Of a stretch of 64,000 nucleotides of DNA, positions 17,164-25,789 are shown piece after piece. The notes under the pieces were generated by a model. That model did no database searches. It saw nothing but the letters and a program-made list of their open reading frames with translations, and had not been told where the DNA came from. This DNA is from Arthrobacter sp. SLBN-112 (GTDB lineage: Bacteria; Actinomycetota; Actinomycetes; Actinomycetales; Micrococcaceae), in assembly GCF_030944625.1 (NCBI RefSeq), contig NZ_JAUSXY010000001.1, positions 2,418,001 through 2,482,000 of the forward strand. Reading direction: 5' to 3'. The translations under genes and the position numbers were made by a program. Each line of letters starts with the position of its first letter. Position 1 is the first letter of the stretch.

Positions 17164-18583
17164 TTAGTCGTCGATGCAGGGGGCGGCGCCGGCCGTACCC
17201 GGTGTATTGGGGGCCCAGTGCGGGTAGGTGCGGGAATCGTTGGCGGGCACCCAGCGGCCTGCGTCCACCACGTAGTCCCAGCCCAGTCCGCCGCCGCGCA
17301 GCGCGCGGATGCCGGCCAGGAGGCGTTCGGCGTCCTCCAGCCGGGATCCGACGCCGAAACTCGCCCGGAGGGATCCGTTCGGCAGGCCCAGGCGCTTCAG
17401 CAGCGGGTGGGCGCAGAAACGTCCGTCACGCAGGCCCACGCCGTGCTCCGCCGAAAGGTAGGCGGCCACCAGCCCGGCGTCGTAGCCTGCAACCGAGAAA
17501 TTGACCACACCGATGGTGTCCGTTTCCGGATTGGTGTCCTTGAAGATTCTGGTGGACCGTCACGCCGTCGATGCCCTGCAGGCCCTCCACCAGGAACGAG
17601 CGGATGGCCGATTCGTGGGCATGCCACCGGGACTGGTCCAGTTCGGCGATCACCTGGGTGGCGCGCGCCAGGGTGGCTGCGCCAAGCACATTGGGTGAGC
17701 CGCCCTCGTGGCGGGCCGGGCCGGTGGCCCAGCTGACGCCGTCGAGCCTTGCTTCCTTCACGGCGCCGCCGCCGGCAAGGTGGGGGACACCGGCGTCCAG
17801 CCAGTCCGGACGTCCCACCAGGACGCCTGCGCCGAACGGTGCGTAGAGCTTATGGCCGGAGAACGCAAGGTAATCGACGTCGTCCGTGCTGATGTCCACC
17901 CGCCGGTGCGGCGCAAGCTGGGCGGCGTCTACCACAATCCGTGCGCCGTGCTGGTGCGCCAGTGCGGCCAATGCCCGGATGGGGAGGATCTCGCCGGTGA
18001 CGTTGGAGGCGCCGGTGACGGCCAGCAGGCTGACCCCGCCCTGCTCCAGTTCAGCGCGGACGGCCTCCAGCGTGCCGCTGATGGTGTCCGCGGCGACGAT
18101 GCTGCGGTGCGGGACGCCCTGCCACGGCAGGAGGTTGGCGTGGTGTTCGATGTCCAGGTACAGGACATCTCCGGCGGGGCGGCCGTCGGCCAACGGCAGG
18201 CAGCCGGCCAGCAGGTTCAGCGAGTCGGTGGTGTTGCGGGTGAAGATGACCGAATCATCGGGTCGACCTCCTACGAACTCGCGGACAATGCTGCGTGCGT
18301 TTTCATACACCGAGGTGCTGATCTGGGATGCATACCCGGCGCCGCGGTGGACACTCGCGTAGTAGGGGAGGATCTCGTTCAGGTACGCGGACACCACGGA
18401 CAGTGCCGGGGCGGAGGCGCCGTAGTCGAGGTTTGCGTAGCGGACGTGGCCGCCGGAAATCAGGGGCGCCTGGATTTCGGCGCCGGTGACCGCGGCGAGG
18501 GGTCGGCCGGCAATGACCTGGCGCGGATCCGGCGCGGCTGCGTTGGCGATGGCGGACTGGGGGGAGACGGTGGCAGTTGTCAC
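17164..18583 (-). pseudogene. Class-V aminotransferase / cysteine desulfurase-like protein, frameshifted
   Basis: A PLP enzyme split by one extra base near 17548-17553. The first ~345 residues, from GTG 18583, carry the PLP lysine in AFSGHKLYAPFGAG and the NVTGEILPI and GGSPNVLGA motifs. The last ~120 residues continue in another frame from IFKDTNPETDTIGVVNF to CIDD. Removing one base restores a protein of ~470 residues of the cysteine desulfurase/selenocysteine lyase-like group. GTG 18583 has GAGG 5 nt upstream; longer starts would translate through the SAM-IV riboswitch. SAM control suggests a role in sulfur amino acid metabolism. Confidence 0.82.
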
Positions 18584-18619
18584 AGAGACCTCACTTGGAT
18601 ACAGGACTCCGGCATGGTG

Positions 18620-18736
18620 GAATCCGCGCTTGCCGTATCCGCTCCGGACCGGCCTGGTCGTCACCCGGGGCACCCCACCGCGAATGGAGGGTTGCCGGCC
18701 AGCAAACCGGGGTTTTGCGCTGGCACTCGTGACCTG
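18620..18736 (-). promoter_or_regulatory. SAM-IV riboswitch
   Basis: On the minus strand, from 18734 downward, the RNA reads GGUCACGAGUGCCAGCG, then a CCCCGG arm, UUGCUGGCCGGCAACCCUCC, CGCGGUGGGGUGCCCCGGG, UGACGACCAGG and finally CGGCAAGCGCGG. These blocks, in this order, match my recollection of the actinobacterial SAM-IV class almost base for base, including the pseudoknot partners CCGC/GCGG. It binds S-adenosylmethionine and usually lowers expression of the gene below. The aminotransferase ribosome-binding site (near 18589-18592) begins about 30 nt downstream, so translational control is plausible. Confidence 0.9.
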
Positions 18737-18742
18737 GATAAA

Positions 18743-18748
18743 AGCGTA
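18743..18748 (-). promoter_or_regulatory. -10 box of the SAM-IV transcript
   Basis: TACGCT on the minus strand places the start near 18735, exactly at the first base of the riboswitch. Confidence 0.55.
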
Positions 18749-18822
18749 GAACATGGGGTGGCCAGGACTAAAGCCGCGGCAATTGTTAAGGCCTTTGTTA
18801 CGTCCTGCCGAAGAAACGGCCG

Positions 18823-18848
18823 CGGACGCCCCCGAAAGGAGGCGTCCG
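18823..18848 (-). terminator. Probable hisN terminator
   Basis: CGGACGCC (18823-18830) pairs with GGCGTCCG (18841-18848) across a 10-nt loop, 28 nt past the hisN stop on the minus strand, followed by a T-containing stretch. Confidence 0.55.
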
Positions 18849-18875
18849 GCGTCGTATTATTCGATTCTTCCGCGG

Positions 18876-19700
18876 TCAGGGAGCCTGCTGCAGGAGGTCG
18901 TCGAGTTCCGGGTTCAGTCGGTGCAGCACCTCTGAGTGCAGGATCGAGTTCGTGGCCAGGGCATTGCCGCCGAACGGGCCGTCCTCGCCTTCGAGGGAGG
19001 TGAAGCGGCCGCCGGCCTCCACCACGATCGGCACCAGGGCAGCCATGTCGTACAAGTTCAGTTCGGGTTCGCAGGCGATGTCCACCGAGCCTTCGGCCAC
19101 CATGCAGTAGGACCAGAAGTCCCCGTACGCCCGGGTCCGCCAGACGTCCTCCGTCAGGCCCAGGAATTCGTCAAGGTTTCCGCGTTCCTTCCAGCCGCCC
19201 AGGCTGGAGTAGGAGAGGGAGGCGTCGGACAGGTTGGAGACGTTGGAGACCCGGAGCCGGGTGGCGGCGGCCAGGGACCTGCCCATGTAGGCGCCCATGC
19301 CTTTGGCCGCCCACCAGCGCTTGCCCAGGGCCGGTGCGCTGACGACGCCCACCACGGGCTCGCCCTCGTCCACCAGGGCGATCAGCGTGGCCCACACCGG
19401 GACGCCGCGGACGAAGTTCTTGGTCCCGTCGATGGGATCGATGATCCAGCGCCGCGAGCCGTGGCCGGTGCTGCCGAATTCCTCGCCCAGGACTGCATCG
19501 CGGGGCCGGGAGCGGGAGAGCTGGCCGCGGATGGCCTCCTCGGCCGCCTTGTCGGCGTCGGTGACCGGCGTCAGGTCCGGCTTGGTCTCGACGTGGAGGT
19601 CCAGGGCCTTGAAGCGGCTCATCGTCTGGTCATCCACGGAGTCGGCCAGGACATGGGCCAGGCGCAGGTCATCGTTGTAACTCGAAGCGGGTTGGATCAT
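18876..19700 (-). CDS. hisN: Histidinol-phosphatase, inositol monophosphatase family
   Basis: 274 residues of the Mg-dependent IMPase superfamily. Metal ligands are visible in [14 protein letters not shown] and [12 protein letters not shown]. In actinobacteria this branch (HisN) removes phosphate from histidinol phosphate in histidine synthesis; inositol or other sugar phosphates remain possible. It lies 44 nt downstream of rsgA, but TAGTTT sits 6 nt before ATG 19700, so it probably also has its own leaderless transcript. A hairpin follows the stop. Confidence 0.87.
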   Translation of the reverse strand: MIQPASSYNDDLRLAHVLADSVDDQTMSRFKALDLHVETKPDLTPVTDADKAAEEAIRGQLSRSRPRDAVLGEEFGSTGHGSRRWIIDPIDGTKNFVRGVPVWATLIALVDEGEPVVGVVSAPALGKRWWAAKGMGAYMGRSLAAATRLRVSNVSNLSDASLSYSSLGGWKERGNLDEFLGLTEDVWRTRAYGDFWSYCMVAEGSVDIACEPELNLYDMAALVPIVVEAGGRFTSLEGEDGPFGGNALATNSILHSEVLHRLNPELDDLLQQAP

Positions 19701-19706
19701 GGTTCC

Positions 19707-19712
19707 AAACTA
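19707..19712 (-). promoter_or_regulatory. Leaderless-type -10 box before hisN
   Basis: TAGTTT on the minus strand, 6 nt before ATG 19700. Confidence 0.5.
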
Positions 19713-19744
19713 CCGTCTGCGTGCGTTTCTGCCGGGAGAACGCG

Positions 19745-20860
19745 TCAGTTGACGCTGCCGAGCTCCTTGGTTTCCTGTGCTTCCATCCTCGGGTCCGCGC
19801 CGAGCAGCCTCCTTAGGGACGCCAGCCGGGCCGGTCCCGTGGGACCGGCGTGCCCGCCGTTCACCCAATCATCCAGTCCGCAGTTAACCGCCGTTGCCGT
19901 GTGTTTGCAGCCGCGCTCGCAGTTTTCGATGCCGGGGGAGAGGTCCGGGAATGAGCGCAGGATCCTGTCCGGATCCACGTGTGCAAGGCCAAAGGAACGG
20001 ATACCGGGGGTGTCAATGATCCAGCTGCCGGGCGGCGCGTCCGCCAGCCGCAGCGCCAGCGCCGAGGACGACGTGTGCCGGCCGCGCCCGGTGACCGCGT
20101 TCACCCCGCCGGTGGCCCGCTCCGCACCCGTCAACGCGTTGACCATGGTGGACTTGCCGACGCCGGAGTGCCCGAGCATGACAGTGACCGTGCCGTCCAG
20201 GTGGGCGCGGAGGGCTGCCACCGCGGCGCTGTCCAGCCGGGCGGAGAGGCCGTCGTCGGACCGTGCGTCGATCCCCGAAGCCTGTGCGTCCGCGGTCTTG
20301 CTGATGATCACCGGGAAGTCCAGGTGCGTGTAGTTGGAGAGCAGCTCCGCCGGGTCCTTGACGTCGGCCTTGGTCACCAGCAGGATCGGCTCGATCCCGG
20401 CGTCGTAGGCCGCCACCAGGGCGCGGTCGATGAACCCGGTGCGTGGCTCGGGGTTGGCTGCTGCCACCACGATCACCAGTTGGTCGGCGTTCGCGACGAC
20501 GGCCCGCTCTATGGGATCCGTGTCGTCGGCGCTGCGGCGAAGGAGGGTGCGGCGGTCCTGGATCTTCACCAGTCGTGCCAGCGTGTCCGGGGCTCCGGAG
20601 ACGTCGCCCACCAGGGAGACGAAGTCGCCTGCCACGACAGGATTGCGGCGAAGCTCGCGGGCCCGTGCAGCGATGACCACGCGCTCATTCTCCGAGTCCT
20701 CGCCCACCACCGCGGTGTACCGGCCACGGTCCACCGTGATGATGCGGCCGGTCACGGCGTCGTCGTGGCTGGGACGGTCTTTGGTGCGCGGCCTGGAGCC
20801 TTTCTTGCTGGGGCGGATCCGGACGTCCGATTCGTCCCAGGAATCAGTGCTCCGCGCCAC
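19745..20860 (-). CDS. rsgA: Small ribosomal subunit biogenesis GTPase RsgA
   Basis: 371 residues. RsgA is a circularly permuted GTPase that helps mature the 30S subunit. The permuted motif order is visible: TKAD (G4) precedes GHSGVGKST (G1), followed by the DTPG (G3). An N-terminal OB fold ([16 protein letters not shown]) and a C-terminal zinc motif (CERGCKH...NCG) are present. GTG 20860 is chosen since the frame above it to 21109 is aroA read out of frame. The start lies inside aroA, overlapping it by 17 nt, which implies coupling. Confidence 0.92.
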   Translation of the reverse strand: MARSTDSWDESDVRIRPSKKGSRPRTKDRPSHDDAVTGRIITVDRGRYTAVVGEDSENERVVIAARARELRRNPVVAGDFVSLVGDVSGAPDTLARLVKIQDRRTLLRRSADDTDPIERAVVANADQLVIVVAAANPEPRTGFIDRALVAAYDAGIEPILLVTKADVKDPAELLSNYTHLDFPVIISKTADAQASGIDARSDDGLSARLDSAAVAALRAHLDGTVTVMLGHSGVGKSTMVNALTGAERATGGVNAVTGRGRHTSSSALALRLADAPPGSWIIDTPGIRSFGLAHVDPDRILRSFPDLSPGIENCERGCKHTATAVNCGLDDWVNGGHAGPTGPARLASLRRLLGADPRMEAQETKELGSVN

Positions 20861-22232
20861 TGCCGCGCCCTTCCGGTCCGGCTGCGGACGTGCCTTCCTG
20901 GGCGAGCATGCCTGCCCAAAGCTGCGGAAAATCGGGCATGGTCTTGGCGGTAGTGGCAATGTCCTCCACTTGGACGCCCTGCACCGCCAGGCCCAGGATT
21001 GCACCGGCCGTGGCCATGCGGTGGTCCGCGTAGCTGTGCACGACGCCGGCGTGCAGCCGGGCGGGGCGGATGAGCAGTCCGTCGGGGGTTTCCTCGGCGT
21101 CACCGCCAAGCCGGTTGATCTCCGCCACCAGCGCGGCGAGCCTGTCTGTTTCGTGTCCGCGCAGGTGCGCGATCCCGGTGAGCCGGGAGGGTCCCGCAGC
21201 CAAGGCGCACAGCGCAGCGACAGTCGGGGCGAGCTCGCTGGTGTCCGCGAAGTCGCCGCCCTTGATCTCCGGGCCGCCGGTGACGGTCAGGACGCCGCCG
21301 GCCAGCGTCACGGTGGCGCCCATGCTGGTGAGGATGCTGCGCCACAGGTCGCCCACCTGCTGGGTTTCCGCCGGCCAGTTGGGGATCCGGACTGTTCCCC
21401 GCGAGGCCAGGGCCGCCGCAAGGAAGGGGCCCGCATTGGACAGGTCCTGTTCGATCCGCTGGTCGAAGGCGCGGATGGGTCCGGGCGCCACCACCCAGTG
21501 GTTGGGCACGGAGTCGTCCACTGACACGCCTGCGCCGCGCAGGACTGCGACCGTCATGTTGATGTGGTCCAGGCTGGGGACCGGTTTGCCGACGTGCTCA
21601 AGGTGCAGGCCGTCGTCGAACCTTGCCCCCACGAGCAGGAGCGCGGAGACAAACTGGGACGAAGCGCTGGCGTCGATCACCAGGTGGCCGCCGCGGACTG
21701 AGCCCGTGCCCTCCACGACGAACGGGAGGGAGGACGGGTCGGTGCCGTCTTCGGCTGAGACAACGACGCCCAGGGCCTTGAGGGCCTCGATGATGGTCCC
21801 CATGGGACGCTTACGGGCGTGCGGGTCGCCGTCGAACACGCTGGCGCCGTTGCGGAGCGCTGCGAGCGGCGGGACGAACCGCATGACCGTGCCTGCCAGC
21901 CCGCAGTCGATCCTGGTCAGCGTTGCCGGCGCGGACGCGGGCAGCGGAACCACCTCCAGGTCAGGGCCGAAGGTTCCGTCGCCTGGGACCTCCGTGATGG
22001 TGGCGCCAAGCTGCCGCAGTGCATCGATCATCAGCGCGGAATCCCTGGAGTGCAGGGGCGCCCGCAAGCGGGACGGTCCATCCGCCAACGCTGCCAGTAC
22101 CAGGTACCTGTTGGTCAGGGATTTCGAGCCGGGCACCGTCACGGTGGCATTGATGGGCCGGGATGCGAAAGGTGCGTCCCAGTGCTGGACAGGTGTTGCG
22201 GAAGCGTCCCGGGCGGCAGTTGCTGCGGTCAT
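20844..22232 (-). CDS. aroA: 3-phosphoshikimate 1-carboxyvinyltransferase (EPSP synthase)
   Basis: 462 residues. It transfers enolpyruvate from PEP to shikimate 3-phosphate in aromatic amino acid synthesis. Recognisable blocks are [19 protein letters not shown] near the N-terminus, [21 protein letters not shown], the catalytic VDDS region, and [12 protein letters not shown] followed by [14 protein letters not shown]. The N-terminal glycine-loop sequence GLAGTVMRF has Ala where class I enzymes have Asn-Ala-Gly variants; glyphosate response was not assessed. Six nt separate it from the upstream doxX gene and it overlaps rsgA downstream. Confidence 0.95.
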   Translation of the reverse strand: MTAATAARDASATPVQHWDAPFASRPINATVTVPGSKSLTNRYLVLAALADGPSRLRAPLHSRDSALMIDALRQLGATITEVPGDGTFGPDLEVVPLPASAPATLTRIDCGLAGTVMRFVPPLAALRNGASVFDGDPHARKRPMGTIIEALKALGVVVSAEDGTDPSSLPFVVEGTGSVRGGHLVIDASASSQFVSALLLVGARFDDGLHLEHVGKPVPSLDHINMTVAVLRGAGVSVDDSVPNHWVVAPGPIRAFDQRIEQDLSNAGPFLAAALASRGTVRIPNWPAETQQVGDLWRSILTSMGATVTLAGGVLTVTGGPEIKGGDFADTSELAPTVAALCALAAGPSRLTGIAHLRGHETDRLAALVAEINRLGGDAEETPDGLLIRPARLHAGVVHSYADHRMATAGAILGLAVQGVQVEDIATTAKTMPDFPQLWAGMLAQEGTSAAGPEGRGSGAEH

Positions 22233-22238
22233 TCGTGC

Positions 22239-22787
22239 TTATGCTCCCGTGGCGTGATCGACGGCGCGGCGTACGGCCTTGTCTGCTTTGTGCAGCTTCT
22301 TGTTCGTGGTCTTGCGCGCGTCTGCGGCCAGGTGCGATGCGTTCCGGCGGGCGCCTGCGGCCAGGTGCTCGGCGCGCCAGGCCAGGCCCGGCTTGCCTGC
22401 GGTGTCCACCGACGCGAGCAACGCACCGCCGCTGAGGGACAGGTTCTTGAGCAGCTGGTTCCGGCGGTTCTCGCGCCCATCCTTGCTGCTGATGTCCGCG
22501 CTGCGCCATTCAACGAACGTGTTCAGCAGGGAAACCACCGTCAGCAGGGATGCGGAGAGCCTGGAAAACTTTCCGAGGCCAAACAGGACGCCGGCGCCCA
22601 CCTGGGTTCCGCCGATCACACGGGCAAGGGTCTTCTCGCTGGCCTGGAAGGGAAGCGATGCCGCGGCCTTGCGCAATAAGGGTGAGAGCTGCTGCGCAGT
22701 ATCGTCGGAGTTCCTGAGCTTATCCAGCCCGGCAATGACAAAACTGGAAGCGAGCATGGGCCGTGCGAGCGTGCGGACAAAGGACAT
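22239..22787 (-). CDS. DoxX family membrane protein
   Basis: 182 residues with four hydrophobic segments in the first ~115, starting SFVRTLARPMLASSFVIAGLD, and a long basic, helical cytoplasmic tail rich in Ala/Lys/Arg/His. DoxX-like proteins take part in membrane redox and thiol-stress systems in actinobacteria; the activity here is unknown. ATG 22787 has GGAGGA 5 nt upstream. It begins a minus-strand run doxX-aroA-rsgA and is divergent from sigR, whose product responds to thiol stress, so co-regulation is worth considering, although no sigma-R box faces this gene. Confidence 0.82.
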   Translation of the reverse strand: MSFVRTLARPMLASSFVIAGLDKLRNSDDTAQQLSPLLRKAAASLPFQASEKTLARVIGGTQVGAGVLFGLGKFSRLSASLLTVVSLLNTFVEWRSADISSKDGRENRRNQLLKNLSLSGGALLASVDTAGKPGLAWRAEHLAAGARRNASHLAADARKTTNKKLHKADKAVRRAVDHATGA

Positions 22788-22851
22788 GGATTTCCTCCTG
22801 GCTGGACGGACCGCGGAACGCGGCGGAGTCGGTCCTAGTCTTGCACTTTTG

Positions 22852-22878
22852 GGGAATATTTGCCTGCGGGAAGGGGTT
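22852..22878 (+). promoter_or_regulatory. Consensus sigma-R (SigR/SigH) autoregulatory promoter
   Basis: GGGAAT (22852-22857) and GTT (22876-22878) are separated by exactly 18 nt, the consensus of actinobacterial thiol-oxidative-stress sigma factors. The transcript would start near 22885 and read sigR, giving positive feedback. Confidence 0.8.
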
Positions 22879-22943
22879 ATGGCTGACGGGTCGCTGACAC
22901 GCGGCCAAACGATCATCCACCCGATACAGAGCGGAGTTGGCCC

Positions 22944-23837
22944 TTGGCGAAGGTGTTGGACGGGACGAGGCCGGCCGGTCCGGTGGCAGCGGAAGCGCTG
23001 GCTGCCGAGCCGCTGGAGTACGGCACGCCCCGGGCGGGAAGCCTGACAGTAGACTTGAAGGCAATGAGCACCCTGGATCCGGCCATCGCGGCCATGTATG
23101 ACGCAACACCTGGCGCAGCGAACGGCTCGGCAGGGGCCCCGCCCGCATCCGCGGCGCAGCCGGAGGTGCGCACCACTGCCGAAGGGGCGGGCACCGAAGA
23201 CGCCGCCCTTGACGTTGCCGCGGAGACCGTCGAAGAACGCCGCCAGCGCTTCGAACGGGACGCCATGCAGTACGTCGACCAGCTGTACTCTGCTGCCATG
23301 CGCATGGCACGGAACCCGTCAGATGCAGAGGACCTGGTCCAGGAGGCCTACACCAAGGCATTTTCGGCGTTCCACCAGTACAAGCCGGGCACGAACCTCA
23401 AAGCGTGGCTGTACCGGATCCTGACCAACACCTACATCAACCTCTACCGCAAGAGGCAGCGCGAGCCGCTTCAGTCCAACTCGGACACGATCGAGGACTG
23501 GCAGCTCGCGCGTGCGGAGTCACATACCTCTAGCGGACTTCGATCGGCCGAGGCAGAGGCGTTGGACCACCTCCCGGATTCGGACGTCAAGCGGGCGCTC
23601 CAGGACATTCCGGAGGAATTCCGATTGGCGGTGTACTTCGCAGACGTCGAGGGCTACGCCTACAAGGAAATCTCAGACATCATGAATACGCCCATCGGCA
23701 CTGTGATGTCCCGGCTCCACCGCGGCCGGAGAATGTTGCGGGACATGCTCGCGGAATACGCCGCCGAGCGAGGATTCAAAACAGCCGCAGATGCATCGGA
23801 TGCGGCAGGAAGCAAATCACAGGAGAACAGGAAATGA
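22944..23837 (+). CDS. sigR: RNA polymerase sigma factor SigR (SigH/RpoE group), two possible starts
   Basis: Group 4 sigma factor for the thiol-oxidative stress response: region 2 ([41 protein letters not shown]) and region 4 ([40 protein letters not shown]) are intact. The long form starts at TTG 22944 with GGAG 7 nt upstream. The short form starts at ATG 23064, 40 codons later, with TAGACT only 8 nt before it. The sigma-R promoter at 22852 serves the long form. This mirrors the constitutive and unstable inducible isoforms of Streptomyces SigR. The stop overlaps rsrA (ATGA). Confidence 0.92.
   Translation: MAKVLDGTRPAGPVAAEALAAEPLEYGTPRAGSLTVDLKAMSTLDPAIAAMYDATPGAANGSAGAPPASAAQPEVRTTAEGAGTEDAALDVAAETVEERRQRFERDAMQYVDQLYSAAMRMARNPSDAEDLVQEAYTKAFSAFHQYKPGTNLKAWLYRILTNTYINLYRKRQREPLQSNSDTIEDWQLARAESHTSSGLRSAEAEALDHLPDSDVKRALQDIPEEFRLAVYFADVEGYAYKEISDIMNTPIGTVMSRLHRGRRMLRDMLAEYAAERGFKTAADASDAAGSKSQENRK
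23050..23055 (+). promoter_or_regulatory. Leaderless-type -10 box for short sigR form
   Basis: TAGACT lies 8 nt before ATG 23064, inside the extended sigR frame, so the short isoform could be made from its own leaderless mRNA. Confidence 0.5.
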
Positions 23838-24094
23838 GCGACTGCCAGGGATTGGGCGATTGCGACGACGCCCGGATGCAACGCATCTACGAGTACCTTG
23901 ACGGGGCGCTGACCCGCGAGGACCTTACCGAAATCAAGAACCACCTTGACGACTGCCCCGAGTGCACGCAGCAGTACGACCTGGAGTGCGTTATCCGCAA
24001 CATGGTCAAGCGCTCCTGCACGGAGTCCGCTCCGGACAACCTGAAGAACGCCATCCTGGACCGGATCCACGCCATCCGCCCTGTGGAGGCCTAG
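23834..24094 (+). CDS. rsrA: Zinc-binding anti-sigma factor RsrA (mycothiol system anti-sigma-R factor)
   Basis: 86 residues. The ZAS signature HLDDCPEC (H-x3-C-x2-C) binds zinc, with further cysteines near the N-terminus (SDCQGLGDC) and at KRSC. Such proteins hold SigR inactive until oxidation forms a disulfide and releases zinc. The ATG overlaps the sigR stop by four bases, giving equal synthesis of sigma factor and its inhibitor. A strong terminator follows 50 nt downstream. Confidence 0.93.
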   Translation: MSDCQGLGDCDDARMQRIYEYLDGALTREDLTEIKNHLDDCPECTQQYDLECVIRNMVKRSCTESAPDNLKNAILDRIHAIRPVEA

Positions 24095-24146
24095 GAACGC
24101 GGGAGGCCCAGGCACGCGCCGCACCAGCGGGCAACATCCGCAGACA

Positions 24147-24188
24147 GCAAAGGACCCCGGAAGCCGAATGGCTTGCGGGGTCCTTTGC
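24147..24188. terminator. Bidirectional terminator between rsrA and bL37
   Basis: GCAAAGGACCCCG (24147-24159) pairs with CGGGGTCCTTTGC (24176-24188), and inside it AAGCC pairs with GGCTT around a GAAT loop. It lies between two converging genes and can stop both. Confidence 0.8.
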
Positions 24189-24213
24189 TTGAACCGTAGT
24201 CCCTGGCATTTGC

Positions 24214-24288
24214 CTAGGTGTTGGGGCGCTTCCCGTGGTTCGCGCCGCCACGCTTACGGTCACGACGCTTGCGTGCACGCTTGCTCAT
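24214..24288 (-). CDS. Ribosomal protein bL37 (AURKAIP1/COX24-like), 24 residues
   Basis: A very short gene encoding a basic peptide that begins MSKRARKRRDRKRGGANHG and ends with KRPNT. It matches the actinobacterial 50S protein bL37 (SKRxRKRRDRKxGGANHGKR pattern). The ATG at 24288 has AAGGAGG 6 nt upstream, an excellent ribosome-binding site. Its length explains why gene finders often miss it. It stands alone between rsrA and padR. Confidence 0.92.
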   Translation of the reverse strand: MSKRARKRRDRKRGGANHGKRPNT

Positions 24289-24406
24289 AGCTGGCCTCCT
24301 TACTGTTGGTACTCAAAAGAGCTGCCCTCCAGTCTCCCACATGATGCGGCGGCCCGCGAACCGGAACGGGCGGATGACCTGCGGCGGTGCGCCCAGGGCG
24401 ACGGTC

Positions 24407-24868
24407 CTAGTGCTGGAGCGTGTTGCTGATCGCCACGCGGGCTTGTTCCAGGACGGTCCGGACATTTTCCAGTGCCACCGGGTTGAGCGGCCGGCGCGGG
24501 GCCTGCCCTTGCAGATCAGCGCGGATGCCATCACGGAACTGCTGCAGCATCAGCTCCAGGGCAAGCCGCTGCATGGAAGTGGCAATGCCCTTTTCCACGG
24601 CTGCCAGGTCAACCCTGCGCCGGTTCAGCTCGGCGAGGCCGGCGGCGGTAAGGAGGTACGTTGTGCGACGTCCGGATGGTTCGGTGGCCACCAGGCCGTC
24701 CGCCTCAAGTTTTCCCAGCCTGGGGTAGATCGTTCCCGCGCTGGGTGAGTAGGCGCCTCCGAACCGGTCCTTGAGTGCTTTGATGAGCTCGTACCCGTGC
24801 TTGGGTCCGCCTTCGAGGAGGGCAAGCAGGTACAAGCGCAACGCACCGTGTGCGAAGACGGGAGGCAT
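24407..24868 (-). CDS. PadR family transcriptional regulator
   Basis: 153 residues. The winged-helix N-terminus shows LLALLEGGPKHGYELIKAL, SAGTIYPRLGKLEADGLV and GRRTTYLLTAAG, all PadR hallmarks; the C-terminal half is helical and likely dimerises. ATG 24868 follows the DUF4097 stop by 5 nt, so the two are co-transcribed. PadR next to DUF4097 genes is a recurring pair in Gram-positive bacteria; autoregulation of the operon is likely but the operator was not identified. Confidence 0.88.
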   Translation of the reverse strand: MPPVFAHGALRLYLLALLEGGPKHGYELIKALKDRFGGAYSPSAGTIYPRLGKLEADGLVATEPSGRRTTYLLTAAGLAELNRRRVDLAAVEKGIATSMQRLALELMLQQFRDGIRADLQGQAPRRPLNPVALENVRTVLEQARVAISNTLQH

Positions 24869-24873
24869 CAGCC

Positions 24874-25707
24874 TTACGCTTCCCCGCCGCCGGATGCGGA
24901 CGCGGATGCGGGGGCGTGGAGGATGGACGTCCTGCCGGACACCGAGTTGGTCCTGACCAGCATCAGCTGCCCGTCCGGCCCGGCAATCGTCTCCACTTTT
25001 CCGTTGGCCAGGAAGCACTGCTGACCGTCAAGGACCACCGCTCCGCCGGCTGACTTGGCCACGATGTCAACACCCACGTCGTGGGGCAGCCGGATGGTGA
25101 GGTCCCCGGAGACGGAGTTGGAACCGAAATCGTGAGTGAAACCAAACAGTTCGAAACTGAGGTGGCCGCTGACGGTGTTCGTACGCACGTTGGTGAAGTG
25201 TCCGGACGCGGTGACCGCCCCGGAGACGGTTTTCACCGTGAGGACGCCGCGGTGGTTCCGGACGACGGCCGTGCCGCTGACAGTGTTTACCTGCAGGCTA
25301 CCGGAGGTGCCGTCCGCCACGACGGAGCCTGACACGGTATTGAGACGGATATGGGCGGCGACGCCGGAGACCAGTCCCTCACCGCTGACGGTGCCAACCT
25401 CCACCTCCACGCCGCGGGGAACGGAAATGCTGATCACTGCCGAGTTGTCGCTGCTGTGGTTGACGGTTTCCATCAGATTCTTGAACCAGCCCTGCGGACC
25501 GTTCAGCTGGTGCCGGACTTCCACCCGGCCACCGTTGGCCGAGACGGCCACGGGATCGCCGTGTACCTCCGAGATCTCCACCCGGACCACAGGCTCGTCG
25601 TGCTGGACTACGGTGAACTTGCCGCGCACCATGCCCAGCTTGAGGGCGGTGGCATCTCCGATCTCGATGATTTGCGGTCCTTGCACACTCCAGCTTCCGT
25701 CAGCCAT
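24874..25707 (-). CDS. DUF4097 beta-repeat protein
   Basis: 277 residues. The central part contains seven repeats centred on (T/S)VSG, such as VGTVSGEG, NTVSGSVV, NTVSGTAV, KTVSGAVT, NTVSGHLS, NSVSGDLT and NSVSGRTS. They are spaced 16-19 residues apart in the central run, as expected for a right-handed beta-helix or stacked beta-sheet (the DUF4097/YvlB fold). There is no signal peptide or membrane anchor. Molecular role is unknown; such proteins accompany PadR regulators and envelope-stress genes. ATG 25707 has GGAGG 5 nt upstream. Confidence 0.82.
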   Translation of the reverse strand: MADGSWSVQGPQIIEIGDATALKLGMVRGKFTVVQHDEPVVRVEISEVHGDPVAVSANGGRVEVRHQLNGPQGWFKNLMETVNHSSDNSAVISISVPRGVEVEVGTVSGEGLVSGVAAHIRLNTVSGSVVADGTSGSLQVNTVSGTAVVRNHRGVLTVKTVSGAVTASGHFTNVRTNTVSGHLSFELFGFTHDFGSNSVSGDLTIRLPHDVGVDIVAKSAGGAVVLDGQQCFLANGKVETIAGPDGQLMLVRTNSVSGRTSILHAPASASASGGGEA

Positions 25708-25789
25708 GGTCCCCTCCAGAGACGATGTATCGCGTTGGCCTTCAACCTAGCGTCGCCGGCCTGCGCCGGTCAAGGCACCCGGTGAAGGC

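Noticed and set aside
22788..22850. A sigma-R promoter facing doxX
   Set aside because: No GGGAAT-N18-GTT occurs on the minus strand; the only match points to sigR.
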